Origin: JAITWN01 sp964384095
Lineage (GTDB): Bacteria; Pseudomonadota; Gammaproteobacteria; SZUA-140
Assembly: GCA_964384095.1 (NCBI GenBank)
Contig: CAYLKC010000001.1
Location: 1-64,000, forward strand
Direction of reading: 5' to 3'
Length of the DNA: 64,000 nt
Below the pieces are notes generated by a model. That model saw only the letters and a list, made by a program, of their open reading frames with translations, made no database searches and was not told the DNA's origin. The position numbers were made by a program, and so were the translations under genes. Shown here in pieces: positions 23,269 through 32,657 of this stretch; within the stretch, counting starts at the first letter, position 1, and the number at the start of each line of letters is the position of its first letter.

Positions 23269-24885
23269 ATGCCATTTCGCACAGCACTGAGCGGTCTGAA
23301 CGCAGCCTCGGCGGACCTGCGGGTCATCGGCAACAATGTCGCCAATGCCAGCACCACAGGCTTCAAGCAGTCCACGGTGCATTTCTCGGATGTGTTCGCG
23401 AGTTCCGGTCTCGGTTCATCGTCGAATGCGATCGGCAGCGGCGTGCGCATTGCGAATATTGCCCAGGAGTTTTCCGGCGGCAATATCGAGTTCACCAACA
23501 ACAATCTCGATCTGGCGATCAGCGGCCAGGGGTTCTTCCGCCTGAACGATGGCGGCAGCATCGTCTATTCTCGCGCCGGCGCTTTTGGCGTCGACAATAC
23601 GGGCTTCATCGTCAACGCGCAGAACCAGCGGCTGACCGGCTATCTGGCCGACGGCGCCGGCAACATCACCGGCGCGATCGGCGATGTCCAGCTCGACACC
23701 TCCGATATCGCGCCGCAGGCGACCGGTTCGATCAGGTTCGGCCTCAATCTCAACGGCTCGGCTGATGTCCCGGCCGGCCATCAGGTCTCTGGCATCATCG
23801 CCCTCGGCAGCAGCGGAGCGAATCCGGTGCTCGACACCGACGATTCGCCGCTGACCACCGCGCCGCTGGACCTGGTCGATGCCTTCGGACAGGCGGTGAC
23901 CGGCGCGCAGTTGCAGTTCACGCACCTCGGCGGCGATGACTGGGAAGTTGCGCTGACCGGTGCCGGCGGCACCACCAGCACCGCGCAGATGACGGTCGGC
24001 ACCACCGGCAGCGTCACCCTCAACTGGGACGCTGACGGCGCCGGCGGCGCGCAGCCTCCGACCCCGCTGACCATCGATGTCTCCACCGTGACCCAGGTTG
24101 CGGGTGGCGGCGGCACCGATCTGACCGCGAGCGCGGATGGTTCCGTCCAGGCGCCGTTCGATGTCACTGACGCGACCACTTTCAACAACTCGACCTCGCT
24201 GACGATCTACGACTCGCTCGGCACGCCGCACCTGGCGACGGCCTATTACCGCAAGACGGGTATCCCGAACCAGTGGGAGAGCTATATTTTCGTCAATGGC
24301 CAGCAGGTCCAGGGCGCGCAGCCGAACGGTTCCGACCTGATGCAGTTTTCCCCGGCCGGCGCGCTGCAGTCGATCAATGGCAACCCGGTGCCGCCCTCGA
24401 CGATCTCGATGAGCGCGGTCAATCCGGGCGGCGGCGCCGCAGACCTGACGCTGACCATGGACTATTCCGGGGTCACCCAGTTCGGCGGCGGCTTCAACGT
24501 CACCTCGCTGCAGCAGGACGGTTTCACGACCGGCCGGTTGAGCGGTATCGACATCGACAGTTCGGGCGTGCTGCTGGCGCGCTTCACCAACGGCCAGTCC
24601 CGTGTGCTTGCCCAGGTCGCGCTCGCGAACTTCAGCAATCCGCAGGGTCTGGTGCAGCTCGGTGACACCAGCTGGGCAGAGAGCTTCGAATCGGGCAGTC
24701 CGCTGGTGTCGAGCGCGGGCTCGTCGAGTCTCGGACTGATCGAGTCCGGCGCACTCGAGGGCTCGAACGTCGACCTGACCGAGCAGCTGGTGAGGATGAT
24801 TACCGCGCAGCGCAACTTCCAGGCCAACGCCCAGATCATCTCGACCGCGGATACCGTGACGCAGACGATCATCAACCTGCGCTGA
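23269..24885 (+). CDS. flgE: Flagellar hook protein FlgE
   Basis: A 538-residue hook subunit, longer than the roughly 400 residues of E. coli, with extra sequence in the exposed central domain (Gly/Thr-rich, about 190-300). The N-terminus has VIGNNVANASTTGFKQST, and the C-terminus LTEQLVRMITAQRNFQANA ends in a coiled-coil helix. It polymerises into the hook joining rod and filament. The start has a GGGAGAT ribosome site. Confidence 0.95.
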   Translation: MPFRTALSGLNAASADLRVIGNNVANASTTGFKQSTVHFSDVFASSGLGSSSNAIGSGVRIANIAQEFSGGNIEFTNNNLDLAISGQGFFRLNDGGSIVYSRAGAFGVDNTGFIVNAQNQRLTGYLADGAGNITGAIGDVQLDTSDIAPQATGSIRFGLNLNGSADVPAGHQVSGIIALGSSGANPVLDTDDSPLTTAPLDLVDAFGQAVTGAQLQFTHLGGDDWEVALTGAGGTTSTAQMTVGTTGSVTLNWDADGAGGAQPPTPLTIDVSTVTQVAGGGGTDLTASADGSVQAPFDVTDATTFNNSTSLTIYDSLGTPHLATAYYRKTGIPNQWESYIFVNGQQVQGAQPNGSDLMQFSPAGALQSINGNPVPPSTISMSAVNPGGGAADLTLTMDYSGVTQFGGGFNVTSLQQDGFTTGRLSGIDIDSSGVLLARFTNGQSRVLAQVALANFSNPQGLVQLGDTSWAESFESGSPLVSSAGSSSLGLIESGALEGSNVDLTEQLVRMITAQRNFQANAQIISTADTVTQTIINLR

Positions 24886-24924
24886 TCCTGAGCGCGGACA
24901 GAGACCCGAGCGGAGAGACTGACG

Positions 24925-25665
24925 ATGGACCGGATGCTGTATGTCGCGATGACCGGCGCCAGCCAGACCATGCAGGCGCAGGCGGCCAACGCCCATAATC
25001 TTGCCAATGCCTCTACCACAGGCTTCCGCGAGGACCTGCTCGGTTTCACCAATGTCGAGATCGAAGGGCCCGGGCATCCGACGCGCGTCTACAGCGTGCT
25101 CGGTCCAGAGGCCTTCAACCAGGCGCCGGGCCCGCAGATGGTGACTGGCAATGAGCTCGATGTCGCGATCGACGGCGAGGGCTGGATTGCGGTGCAGTCG
25201 GCGACCGGTCTCGAGGCCTTCACCCGCGCCGGCAATCTGCGGGTGACGCCGAATGGCACGCTGGTGACCGGCGCAGGCCTGCCGGTGCTCGGCGATTCGG
25301 GCGCGCCGATCGCGATTCCGCCGGCGGAAAAGATCGAGATCGGTGTCGATGGCACGATCTCGATCCGGCCGCTCGGGCAGACGCCGGAGGCGCTTGCGGT
25401 CGTCGATCGCATCAAGCTGGTCCGCCCCGACGCGGAGTCCCTGGTCAAGGGGCCTGACGGCCTGGTGTACCAGCAGGACGGTCAGCCCGGTCTGGCGGAC
25501 GCCTCGGTGCGGCTGACCACCGGCGCCCTCGAGGGCAGCAATGTCAACACGGTCGATGCGATGGTCAGCATGATCACGCTGTCGCGCCAGTTCGAAATGC
25601 AGATCAAATTGATGCAGACCGCGGAACAGAACGACGAGTCGTCTGCCCGACTGATGCAGCTGTAA
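24925..25665 (+). CDS. flgF: Flagellar proximal rod protein FlgF
   Basis: A 246-residue rod protein: YVAMTGASQTMQAQAANAHN then NLANASTTGFREDL, AIDGEGWIAVQSATGLEAFT, and C-terminal GALEGSNVNTVDAMVSMITL. Part of the proximal rod. A GAGCGGAGAG ribosome site precedes the ATG. Confidence 0.95.
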   Translation: MDRMLYVAMTGASQTMQAQAANAHNLANASTTGFREDLLGFTNVEIEGPGHPTRVYSVLGPEAFNQAPGPQMVTGNELDVAIDGEGWIAVQSATGLEAFTRAGNLRVTPNGTLVTGAGLPVLGDSGAPIAIPPAEKIEIGVDGTISIRPLGQTPEALAVVDRIKLVRPDAESLVKGPDGLVYQQDGQPGLADASVRLTTGALEGSNVNTVDAMVSMITLSRQFEMQIKLMQTAEQNDESSARLMQL

Positions 25666-25691
25666 CGAATACTCCACCGGAGAACGGACCG

Positions 25692-26477
25692 ATGAGCAAT
25701 GCACTGTGGATAGCCAAGACCGGACTCGACGCCCAGCAGAACCGGATGTCGGTGATTTCGAACAATCTTGCCAACGTCAATACCACCGGTTTCAAGAAGG
25801 ACCGCGCGGTCTTCGAGGACCTGCTGTACCAGAACGTGCGCCAGGTCGGCGCGCAATCGGCGCAGGATTCGCTGCTGCCGACCGGCCTCAGCTTCGGCAC
25901 CGGCGTGCGTACCGTGGCGACCGAGAAGCTGTTCACGCAGGGCACCACGGTCGACACCGGAAATCCGTTGCACATGGCAATCGAGGGCCGTGGCTTCTTC
26001 CAGGTATTGAAGCCGGACGGCACGATCGCCTATACCCGGGACGGCTCGTTCAATGTCGATGCCCAGGGCCAGGTCGTGACCTCGAGCGGCTATGCCCTGC
26101 AACCCGCGATCACGATCCCGAACAACGCGCTGACGGTCACCATCGGCCAGGATGGCGTGGTCACCGTGCTGACGCCGGGCAACCCGACGCCGACCCAGGT
26201 CGGCACCGTGCAGCTCGCCGATTTCGTCAATCCGGCCGGCCTGCAGCCGGTCGGACAGAACCTGTTCCTGGAGTCCGCCTCGAGTGGCGCTGCGGTGACC
26301 GGAACGCCGGCGATCAACGGGCTCGGCAGCGTGATCCAGTCGGCGCTGGAAAGCTCGAACATCAATGTGGTCGAGGAACTGGTCAACATGATCGAGGCCC
26401 AGCGCGCCTACGAGATGAACTCGAAGGCGATCTCGTCCGTCGACCGAATGCTGCAATACGTCAATAATAATCTCTGA
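25692..26477 (+). CDS. flgG: Flagellar distal rod protein FlgG
   Basis: A 261-residue distal rod subunit of canonical length. SNALWIAKTGLDAQQNRMSV and SNNLANVNTTGFKKDRAVFE are the rod N-terminal motifs; QVGTVQLADFVNPAGLQPV and SNINVVEELVNMIEAQRAYE are the conserved C-terminal blocks. It forms the drive shaft passing through the L and P rings. Confidence 0.96.
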   Translation: MSNALWIAKTGLDAQQNRMSVISNNLANVNTTGFKKDRAVFEDLLYQNVRQVGAQSAQDSLLPTGLSFGTGVRTVATEKLFTQGTTVDTGNPLHMAIEGRGFFQVLKPDGTIAYTRDGSFNVDAQGQVVTSSGYALQPAITIPNNALTVTIGQDGVVTVLTPGNPTPTQVGTVQLADFVNPAGLQPVGQNLFLESASSGAAVTGTPAINGLGSVIQSALESSNINVVEELVNMIEAQRAYEMNSKAISSVDRMLQYVNNNL

Positions 26478-26482
26478 TCGCC

Positions 26483-27193
26483 ATGGACCGGAAGATGACT
26501 GAGAGCTGGACCTGTATCGCCGCGCTGATCGTACTGCTGGCCGTCAGCGGTTGCGCGTCGGCGCCGAAGCAGGATAACCGTATCTCCGAAGAGATCTATT
26601 CCTGGCCGGAATACTCGACCACCACGACCGAGGGGGCGATTTTCCAGGCCAGTCGTAATGGTTCCCTGTTCGAGGACGTGCGTGCGCGCCGGGTAGGCGA
26701 CGTCGTCACCGTCATGCTGTCCGAGCGCACCAATGCGACGCAGAGCGCAAGCGCCAACACCAGCAAGGACAACTCCATCAACGTCGAGAATCCGACCCTG
26801 TTCGGCCGTCTGTTCGGTTTTCGCGCCGGCGGCGTCAGCAGCACGCCGTTGAACCTGGAGAACAGCCTCAGTTCGAGCAAGAGCTTCAATGGCGAGGGCG
26901 GCAGCGAGCAGAGCAATCAGCTCACCGGAGATATCACCGCGCTGGTCATCGAGGAGCTGCCGAACGGCTATCTGCGCATTCGCGGCGAGAAGCTGATCTC
27001 GATCAACAAGGGGGATGAGTATATCCGCCTGACCGGCGTCATCCGTCCGGTCGACATCCAGGCCAATAACACGATTCTATCGACGATGGTCGCCAATGCC
27101 GAGATCTCCTATGGCGGCAAGGGCATGATCGCGGACGCGTCCGAGATGGGCTGGGCCAGTCGCTTCTTCAACAGCCGCTGGTGGCCGTTCTGA
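26483..27193 (+). CDS. flgH: Flagellar L-ring lipoprotein FlgH
   Basis: A 236-residue outer-membrane lipoprotein. The signal peptide ends in the lipobox LAVSGC (Cys24 of the frame from 26483; a second ATG 12 bases later is equally plausible). The mature part has SLFEDVRARRVGDVVTVML, the GDITALVIEELPNGYLRIRG block and IRPVDIQANNTILSTMVANA. It forms the L-ring around the rod. Confidence 0.95.
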   Translation: MDRKMTESWTCIAALIVLLAVSGCASAPKQDNRISEEIYSWPEYSTTTTEGAIFQASRNGSLFEDVRARRVGDVVTVMLSERTNATQSASANTSKDNSINVENPTLFGRLFGFRAGGVSSTPLNLENSLSSSKSFNGEGGSEQSNQLTGDITALVIEELPNGYLRIRGEKLISINKGDEYIRLTGVIRPVDIQANNTILSTMVANAEISYGGKGMIADASEMGWASRFFNSRWWPF

Positions 27194-27212
27194 TCCTCGC
27201 GGGAGCAATGAC

Positions 27213-28337
27213 ATGAAATCGAACCTGATCCGGTATTCCCTGGCGCTGCTTCTGGCCGGGCTTGGCCTTGTCTGCGCCGGGCAGGCCGCCGCCGAGCGTA
27301 TCAAGGACCTCGCCGCGGTCGCCGGCGTACGCAGCAACCAGCTGGTCGGCTACGGCCTCGTCGTCGGTCTCGACGGCACCGGCGACCAGACCAGCCAGAC
27401 GCCGTTCACGATCCAGAGCCTGCGCAACATGCTGGCGCAGTATGGCATCACGCTGCCGCCGAACGTGAACCCGCAGCTGAACAATGTCGCCGCGGTGACT
27501 GTCCATGCGACGCTGCCGGCATTCGCGAAGCCCGGCCAGACCATCGACGTTACCGTCTCCTCGCTCGGCAACGCCAAGAGCCTGCGCGGCGGCAGTCTGC
27601 TGATGACGCCGCTGAAGGGCGCCGACGGGTCGATCTACGCATTGGCGCAGGGCAACCTCGTGGTCGGCGGCTTCGGCGCCGAGGGCAGCGACGGTTCGCG
27701 CATCACCGTCAATGTGCCGAGCGTCGGCCGCGTGCCCAATGGCGCGACCGTCGAGCGCGAGGCGCCGACCAGTTTCGGCGGCGAGGATGGCCTGGTGCTG
27801 AATCTCCATCGTTCCGATTTCACGACCGCCAAGCGCGTTGCCGATGCGATCAACGAGATGATCGGTGCCGGCACCGCGTGGCCGGTGGATGCAACCTCGG
27901 TGCAGGTGCGGGCGCCGGCCTCGCTGGCCCAACGCGTCGCCTTCATGTCCGAACTCGAGAACCTGACGCTGGAGCCGGGCATGGCCTCGGCCCGCGTCAT
28001 CGTCAATTCGCGCACCGGCACGGTCGTCATCGGCAGCCATGTGCGGGTCTCGCCGGCGGCAGTCTCGCATGGCAGCCTCACGGTGACGATCTCCGAACAG
28101 TTGCAGGTCAGCCAGCCGGAACCGTTCTCACGCGGCGGCCAGACCACGGTCGTGCCGAGCTCGGAGGTCAGCATCGAGCAGGATGCCAGTCATATGTTCG
28201 TGTTCAACCCCGGTATTTCTCTGGACGAACTGGTGCGCGCGGTCAACCAGGTCGGCGCCGCGCCGGGCGATCTGGTCGCGATCCTCGAGGCCTTGAAGGA
28301 GGCAGGGGCGCTGCGCGCCGAGCTGATCGTGATCTGA
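27213..28337 (+). CDS. flgI: Flagellar P-ring protein FlgI
   Basis: A 374-residue periplasmic protein. The signal peptide SLALLLAGLGLVCAGQAAA ends near residue 28. The mature protein begins ERIKDLAAVAGVRSNQLVGY and contains GTGDQTSQTPFTIQSLRNML, typical of FlgI, ending in LDELVRAVNQVGAAPGDLVA. It builds the P-ring with FlgA's help. Confidence 0.96.
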   Translation: MKSNLIRYSLALLLAGLGLVCAGQAAAERIKDLAAVAGVRSNQLVGYGLVVGLDGTGDQTSQTPFTIQSLRNMLAQYGITLPPNVNPQLNNVAAVTVHATLPAFAKPGQTIDVTVSSLGNAKSLRGGSLLMTPLKGADGSIYALAQGNLVVGGFGAEGSDGSRITVNVPSVGRVPNGATVEREAPTSFGGEDGLVLNLHRSDFTTAKRVADAINEMIGAGTAWPVDATSVQVRAPASLAQRVAFMSELENLTLEPGMASARVIVNSRTGTVVIGSHVRVSPAAVSHGSLTVTISEQLQVSQPEPFSRGGQTTVVPSSEVSIEQDASHMFVFNPGISLDELVRAVNQVGAAPGDLVAILEALKEAGALRAELIVI

Positions 28338-28338
28338 T

Positions 28339-29196
28339 ATGGCGATCGACGCAGGCAGCGCCGGTATCTATACCGATCTCCACGGGCTGGGCCGCCTGCG
28401 CGAGGCCGCACGCGCGGACAGCACATCGCCGGAGACGCTGCGCGAGGTCGCCCGCCAGTTCGAGTCGTTGTTCATCCAGATGATGCTGAAGAACATGCGC
28501 GCGGCAAGCTTCGGTGACGAGCTGTTCGACAGCGACCAGACCACCCATTATCGCGAGATGTTCGACAGCCAGATCTCGCTGCATCTTGGCCAGAAAGGTG
28601 GCTTCGGTCTGGCCGATCTGCTGGTGCGGCAGCTCGGTGGTGAAGGCGCGCAGCCGGCGCCGGCCGCGCGCGTGACGGCCGCAGAGGCTGCCCCCGGGCC
28701 AGCATCCGTGGCCGCCGAGCCGCCGATCGCCACGCCGGAAGAGTTCGTCCGTGTGCTCGGCCCGCATGCCGGCGAGGCGGCGGCCAGGCTCGGCATCGAA
28801 CCCGAGGTATTGCTGGCCCAGGCGGCGCTCGAGACCGGCTGGGGCCGTCGGATGATCACCAGGCCCGACGGCAGCCCGAGCTACAACCTGTTCGGCATCA
28901 AGGCCGACGGGCGCTGGGACGGGGACCGCGTCAGCGCGATGACCCTGGAATACGAGGATGGTATTGCATCGCGCCGCAGCGAGAGCTTTCGCGCCTATGC
29001 CTCCTACGCCGAGAGCTTCACAGACTATGTGAATTTCCTGCAGGCGGGGCCGCGTTATCAGGACGCCCTCACCCATGGCGGGGACCGCCAGCGCTTCATT
29101 GACGGCCTGCACCGCGCCGGTTATGCGACCGACCCGGAGTACGCAAACAAGATCAACAGGATACTGAACAATGAGCTGCTCTCGGGCGCAGTGTGA
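28339..29196 (+). CDS. flgJ: Flagellar rod assembly protein and muramidase FlgJ
   Basis: A 285-residue two-domain protein. Residues of about 1-100 form the rod-cap domain (VARQFESLFIQMMLKNMRAA, SQISLHLGQKGGFGLADLLV). Residues of about 135-285 are a glucosaminidase domain with catalytic Glu165 in QAALETGWG and the conserved YNLFGIKA. This is the dual-domain gammaproteobacterial form that digests peptidoglycan to let the rod pass. It is one base after flgI, and a FliA promoter follows it. Confidence 0.95.
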   Translation: MAIDAGSAGIYTDLHGLGRLREAARADSTSPETLREVARQFESLFIQMMLKNMRAASFGDELFDSDQTTHYREMFDSQISLHLGQKGGFGLADLLVRQLGGEGAQPAPAARVTAAEAAPGPASVAAEPPIATPEEFVRVLGPHAGEAAARLGIEPEVLLAQAALETGWGRRMITRPDGSPSYNLFGIKADGRWDGDRVSAMTLEYEDGIASRRSESFRAYASYAESFTDYVNFLQAGPRYQDALTHGGDRQRFIDGLHRAGYATDPEYANKINRILNNELLSGAV

Positions 29197-29202
29197 CCGG
29201 AT

Positions 29203-29229
29203 TCATGAAATCGCGATGACGGCCGATAA
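29203..29229 (+). promoter_or_regulatory. FliA (sigma-28) promoter upstream of flgKL
   Basis: A perfect -10 GCCGATAA at 29222-29229, preceded after exactly 11 bases by TCATGAAA (29203-29210) as a weak -35 (consensus TAAAGTTT). It lies about 110 bp before flgK. Confidence 0.6.
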
Positions 29230-29340
29230 CTCCGCAATCGGGCCAGCCCCGCCGGACCGTGACGCAGGTCACACGGGCCGTCATATCGTCAGACAGCACT
29301 CGCGGAAGACCACGCAAACCACATCGCACAGGGGCTGACC

Positions 29341-31284
29341 ATGGCCAGCGGCATTCTCGGCACAGGAATCTCGGGTCTGCAGGCGGCGCAGCGCGCGCTG
29401 AACGTCGCCTCTCACAATATCGCCAACGTCAATACCGAAGGCTACAGCCGGCAGCGCATCGAGCTCGACGCGCGCCCGCCGCAGTCCCTTGGCGGCATGT
29501 TCATCGGTACCGGCGTGACCGTCAGCGATATCCGCCGCGTCTATGACGACTTCAACACGCTCCAGTTGCGCTCCACGACCTCGGGTCAGGCCCAGGCGCG
29601 GGAGTTCCATGCGCTGAGCACGCAGATCAGCAATCTGCTCGCGAATCCCGATGTCGGTGTGATGCCGGCGATGCAGAACTTCTTCGACGCAGTCCAGGGC
29701 GTTGCCAATGAGCCTGCGTCCCAGGTCGCGCGTCAGGTGATGCTGAGCGAGGCCAACAACCTGGCCGACCAGATTCGCAATTTCGACCAGCAGCTCGATT
29801 CGATCGGTCGCAATGTCAATAATGCCCTCGCCACCGCGGTCAGCGACGTGAATGCGCTGACGTCCGCGATCGCAGGCCTGAACAAGCGCATTCTCGAGGT
29901 CGGTTCCGATGGCACCGTACCCAATGACCTGCTCGATCAGCGCGATCAGCTGATTCTCGAGCTTTCGGACCTGGTGTCGGTATCGACCGTCGCGCAGGGT
30001 GACGGCACCGTCAATGTCTTCATCGGCAATGGCCAGGCGGTGGTGGCAGGGGTCGCCGCACGGCCGATCGCGCTGGTGCCAAGCGCCTATGACCCGGACC
30101 GTCACGAGATCGCCTATGACGTCCCGCCGACCCCGATCGTCATCACCGGACAACTGAGCGGGGGCAAGATCGGCGGCATTGTCGAATTCCGCAATCACGT
30201 CCTCGAGCCGGCCGGCAATGCCCTTGGTCAGCTGGCTGTCGGCATCGCGGCGACCTTCAACGAACTGCACGCCGCGGGCATGGACATGAACGGTCAGCTC
30301 GGCGGCGATTTCTTTGCGCCGATCAACACCGCCGGCTCGCCGCCGACGACGCAGGTGCTGGCGCATGCGGGCAATAACGGCATCCCCGCGGCCGTCGTCG
30401 GGGCCGTCATCACTGACGCCAGCGCGCTGACCGCGAGCGATTATCGCCTCGAACGCAATGGCTCGGTCTATACGCTGACCCGTCTGGACGATAACCGCAG
30501 CTTTGTGATGAACGGCTTTCCCGGCAGTCCGCAGACCGTCGACGGGTTAACGCTCTCGCTGGAGTCCGGCGTGATGGCCGATGGCGACAGCTTCCTGATT
30601 CAGCCGACGCACAATGCGGCGAAAAACTTCGGCGTCTCGGTCACCAATCCCTCACGGATCGCCGCAGCCGGACCGCTGCGCAGCGATGCCGCGCTTGCCA
30701 ATATCGGTACCGGCGCGATTGACGGACTGACGCTGGCCGACCGCGACGTCTTTACGGGCATCGCCTACACCGTGAACACGGTCGCCGCCGGTGGCAGCGG
30801 CCCGGCCGACAGCTACGAGGTGATCGATGGCGACGGCAATGTCGTCGTGGCCGGTGTCCTGACCGCGGGCGAGTCGATCGAATTCGACGGCATCCGCTTC
30901 TCGCTCGGCGGTATCCCTCATCATGGCGACAGTTTCACGATCACGCCGAATTTCAACGGCGTCAGCGACAATCGCAATGCGCTGGCACTGGCCGGGCTGC
31001 AGACCGCGAGGACGCTCAATAACGGTGCTGCGTCCTTCGAGTCCCTTTACGGGCAAATGGTCGCCGATGTCGGCAACAAGACCCACCAGGCCGAACTGAA
31101 TCTGAACGTCCAGAGCGGCATGCTCCGACGCGCGATCGATATGCGCGAATCGATTTCCGGGGTCAATCTCGACGAGGAGGCGGCCTCGATCCTGCGCTGG
31201 CAACAGGCCTATCAGGCCTCCGCCCAGGTGATCGCGACCGCCAACAGCATGTTCGAGACGCTGATCTCGATGGTGAGGAGATAA
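29341..31284 (+). CDS. flgK: Flagellar hook-associated protein 1 FlgK
   Basis: A 647-residue hook-filament junction protein. SGLQAAQRALNVASHNIANV and NTEGYSRQRIEL are at the N-terminus; SGVNLDEEAASILRWQQAYQ and ASAQVIATANSMFETLI are at the C-terminus. Its central region is longer than in enteric bacteria. FlgN is its chaperone. It forms the first zone between hook and filament, with FlgL next. Confidence 0.96.
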   Translation: MASGILGTGISGLQAAQRALNVASHNIANVNTEGYSRQRIELDARPPQSLGGMFIGTGVTVSDIRRVYDDFNTLQLRSTTSGQAQAREFHALSTQISNLLANPDVGVMPAMQNFFDAVQGVANEPASQVARQVMLSEANNLADQIRNFDQQLDSIGRNVNNALATAVSDVNALTSAIAGLNKRILEVGSDGTVPNDLLDQRDQLILELSDLVSVSTVAQGDGTVNVFIGNGQAVVAGVAARPIALVPSAYDPDRHEIAYDVPPTPIVITGQLSGGKIGGIVEFRNHVLEPAGNALGQLAVGIAATFNELHAAGMDMNGQLGGDFFAPINTAGSPPTTQVLAHAGNNGIPAAVVGAVITDASALTASDYRLERNGSVYTLTRLDDNRSFVMNGFPGSPQTVDGLTLSLESGVMADGDSFLIQPTHNAAKNFGVSVTNPSRIAAAGPLRSDAALANIGTGAIDGLTLADRDVFTGIAYTVNTVAAGGSGPADSYEVIDGDGNVVVAGVLTAGESIEFDGIRFSLGGIPHHGDSFTITPNFNGVSDNRNALALAGLQTARTLNNGAASFESLYGQMVADVGNKTHQAELNLNVQSGMLRRAIDMRESISGVNLDEEAASILRWQQAYQASAQVIATANSMFETLISMVRR

Positions 31285-31287
31285 GCC

Positions 31288-32481
31288 ATGCGCATCTCGA
31301 CGGGCCTGGTGTTCCAGAATTCGCTGAATGCGCTGCTGGACCAGCAGTCACGACTGATGCATACCCAGCAGCAGATCGCGACCGGCAAGAGGATCATGAC
31401 CCCGGCCGATGACCCGGCGGGCTCCGCGTCCCTGCTCGGGGTCAACCAGTCACTGCAGGTGACGCACCAGTACCAGGACAACATCACCACGGCGCGTAAC
31501 CAGCTCGAGCGAACCGAGTCTACGCTGGCCTCGGTGAACGACATCCTTGATCGCGTCCGCGAGTTGACCCTGCAGGCGAATAACGCCACCATCAGCGCCG
31601 CCGACCGGCGCATGATTGCAGTCGAGATGCGCCAGAACCACGATGCTCTGATCGATCTCGCCAACACGCAGAACGGCAGCGGCGAATACCTGTTCGCCGG
31701 TTATCAGGGCCTGACGCGGCCGTATGCATCGGATCCCCAGCTCGGCGTCGTCTATCATGGCGACAGCGGCCAGCGCTTCGTCCAGGTCGGCGCGAGCCGC
31801 CAGGTCGCGGTCGGCTATCCCGGCTCAGAGGTCTTTCAGGCGATCCCGCGCGGCAACGGCGTCTTCGTCACGCGCCCCGGGGACGCCAATACCGGGACCG
31901 GCATCATCGACAGCGGCAGCGTCCTCAACCCGAATGCCTGGGATCGTGGCCAGTACACGATCACCTTTAGCGATGCCGGCAACTATACCGTCGAGGACGG
32001 TAATGGCGATCCCGTCGCCGATGGCGTCTATGCCCCGGGCACGCAGATCGTGTTCAGCGGGGTCACGGTGCGCATCGAGGGCACGCCCGCAGCAGGTGAT
32101 ACCTTTACCGTCGCTCCGAGTACGCGGCAGGACCTGTTCACGACGATCAACGACATGATCGTCCAGCTCGAATCTGAGCCCGGCGCGACCACGTCGGCGA
32201 CGATGGCCAATGCGACCAATGGTTTTCTGAGCGACCTCGACCAGGCGATGGAGAACATGCGCTCGTTACGCGCCCAGACCGGCGCCCGGCTGGCCGCGCT
32301 CGATGCCCAGGAGGACATCAACGCGGAGAGCATCCTGCGCCTCGATGAGATCAAGTCCGGGATCGAGGACCTCGATTACGCCACGGCGATTACGTCGCTC
32401 AGCCGGCAGCTGGTCGGACTCGATGCCGCGCAGAAATCCTTCCTGCAGATCCAGGGTCTGTCGCTGTTCAATTACCTCTGA
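31288..32481 (+). CDS. flgL: Flagellar hook-associated protein 3 FlgL
   Basis: A 397-residue flagellin-like junction protein. MRISTGLVFQNSLNALLDQQ and QIATGKRIMTPADDPAGSAS form the N-terminal helix; EDLDYATAITSLSRQLVGLD with LFNYL forms the C-terminus. It overlies FlgK at the base of the filament. It is 3 bp after flgK, and a terminator overlaps its stop. Confidence 0.95.
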   Translation: MRISTGLVFQNSLNALLDQQSRLMHTQQQIATGKRIMTPADDPAGSASLLGVNQSLQVTHQYQDNITTARNQLERTESTLASVNDILDRVRELTLQANNATISAADRRMIAVEMRQNHDALIDLANTQNGSGEYLFAGYQGLTRPYASDPQLGVVYHGDSGQRFVQVGASRQVAVGYPGSEVFQAIPRGNGVFVTRPGDANTGTGIIDSGSVLNPNAWDRGQYTITFSDAGNYTVEDGNGDPVADGVYAPGTQIVFSGVTVRIEGTPAAGDTFTVAPSTRQDLFTTINDMIVQLESEPGATTSATMANATNGFLSDLDQAMENMRSLRAQTGARLAALDAQEDINAESILRLDEIKSGIEDLDYATAITSLSRQLVGLDAAQKSFLQIQGLSLFNYL

Positions 32482-32499
32482 GGCGCGTCCGCGCCTTTT
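32481..32499 (+). terminator. Intrinsic terminator after flgL
   Basis: AGGCGCG (32481-32487) and CGCGCCT (32490-32496) form a stem with a very short loop, followed by TTTTCCC. It begins at the last base of the flgL stop codon and would separate flgKL from fliC. Confidence 0.6.
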
Positions 32500-32527
32500 C
32501 CCGCCATATTTCAACCGCTTGGTCCGC

Positions 32528-32555
32528 TAAAGGACAGCGGGGTCGAGGCCGATAT
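32528..32555 (+). promoter_or_regulatory. FliA (sigma-28) promoter of fliC
   Basis: TAAA (32528-32531) and GCCGATAT (32548-32555, 7 of 8 to consensus) are separated by 16 bases. Transcription would start near 32562-32566, giving a leader of about 95 bases that contains the small palindrome TTCCG-TC-CGGAA. Confidence 0.8.
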
Positions 32556-32657
32556 CCTCCGTGGGAGCGGTGAATATTTCCGTCCGGAAGTATATCCGCT
32601 GAGCACAAAACTGACCGCGCGGCCAAGTTCCGCCGGGTTCCAGGAGACTTGACAGCC

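Noticed and set aside
23416..25704. Long (762 codon) leftward open frame opposite flgE and flgF
   Set aside because: It is the antisense shadow of two clear hook/rod genes; its product is Arg/His/Asp-rich and low complexity, as expected for reverse frames in GC-rich DNA.
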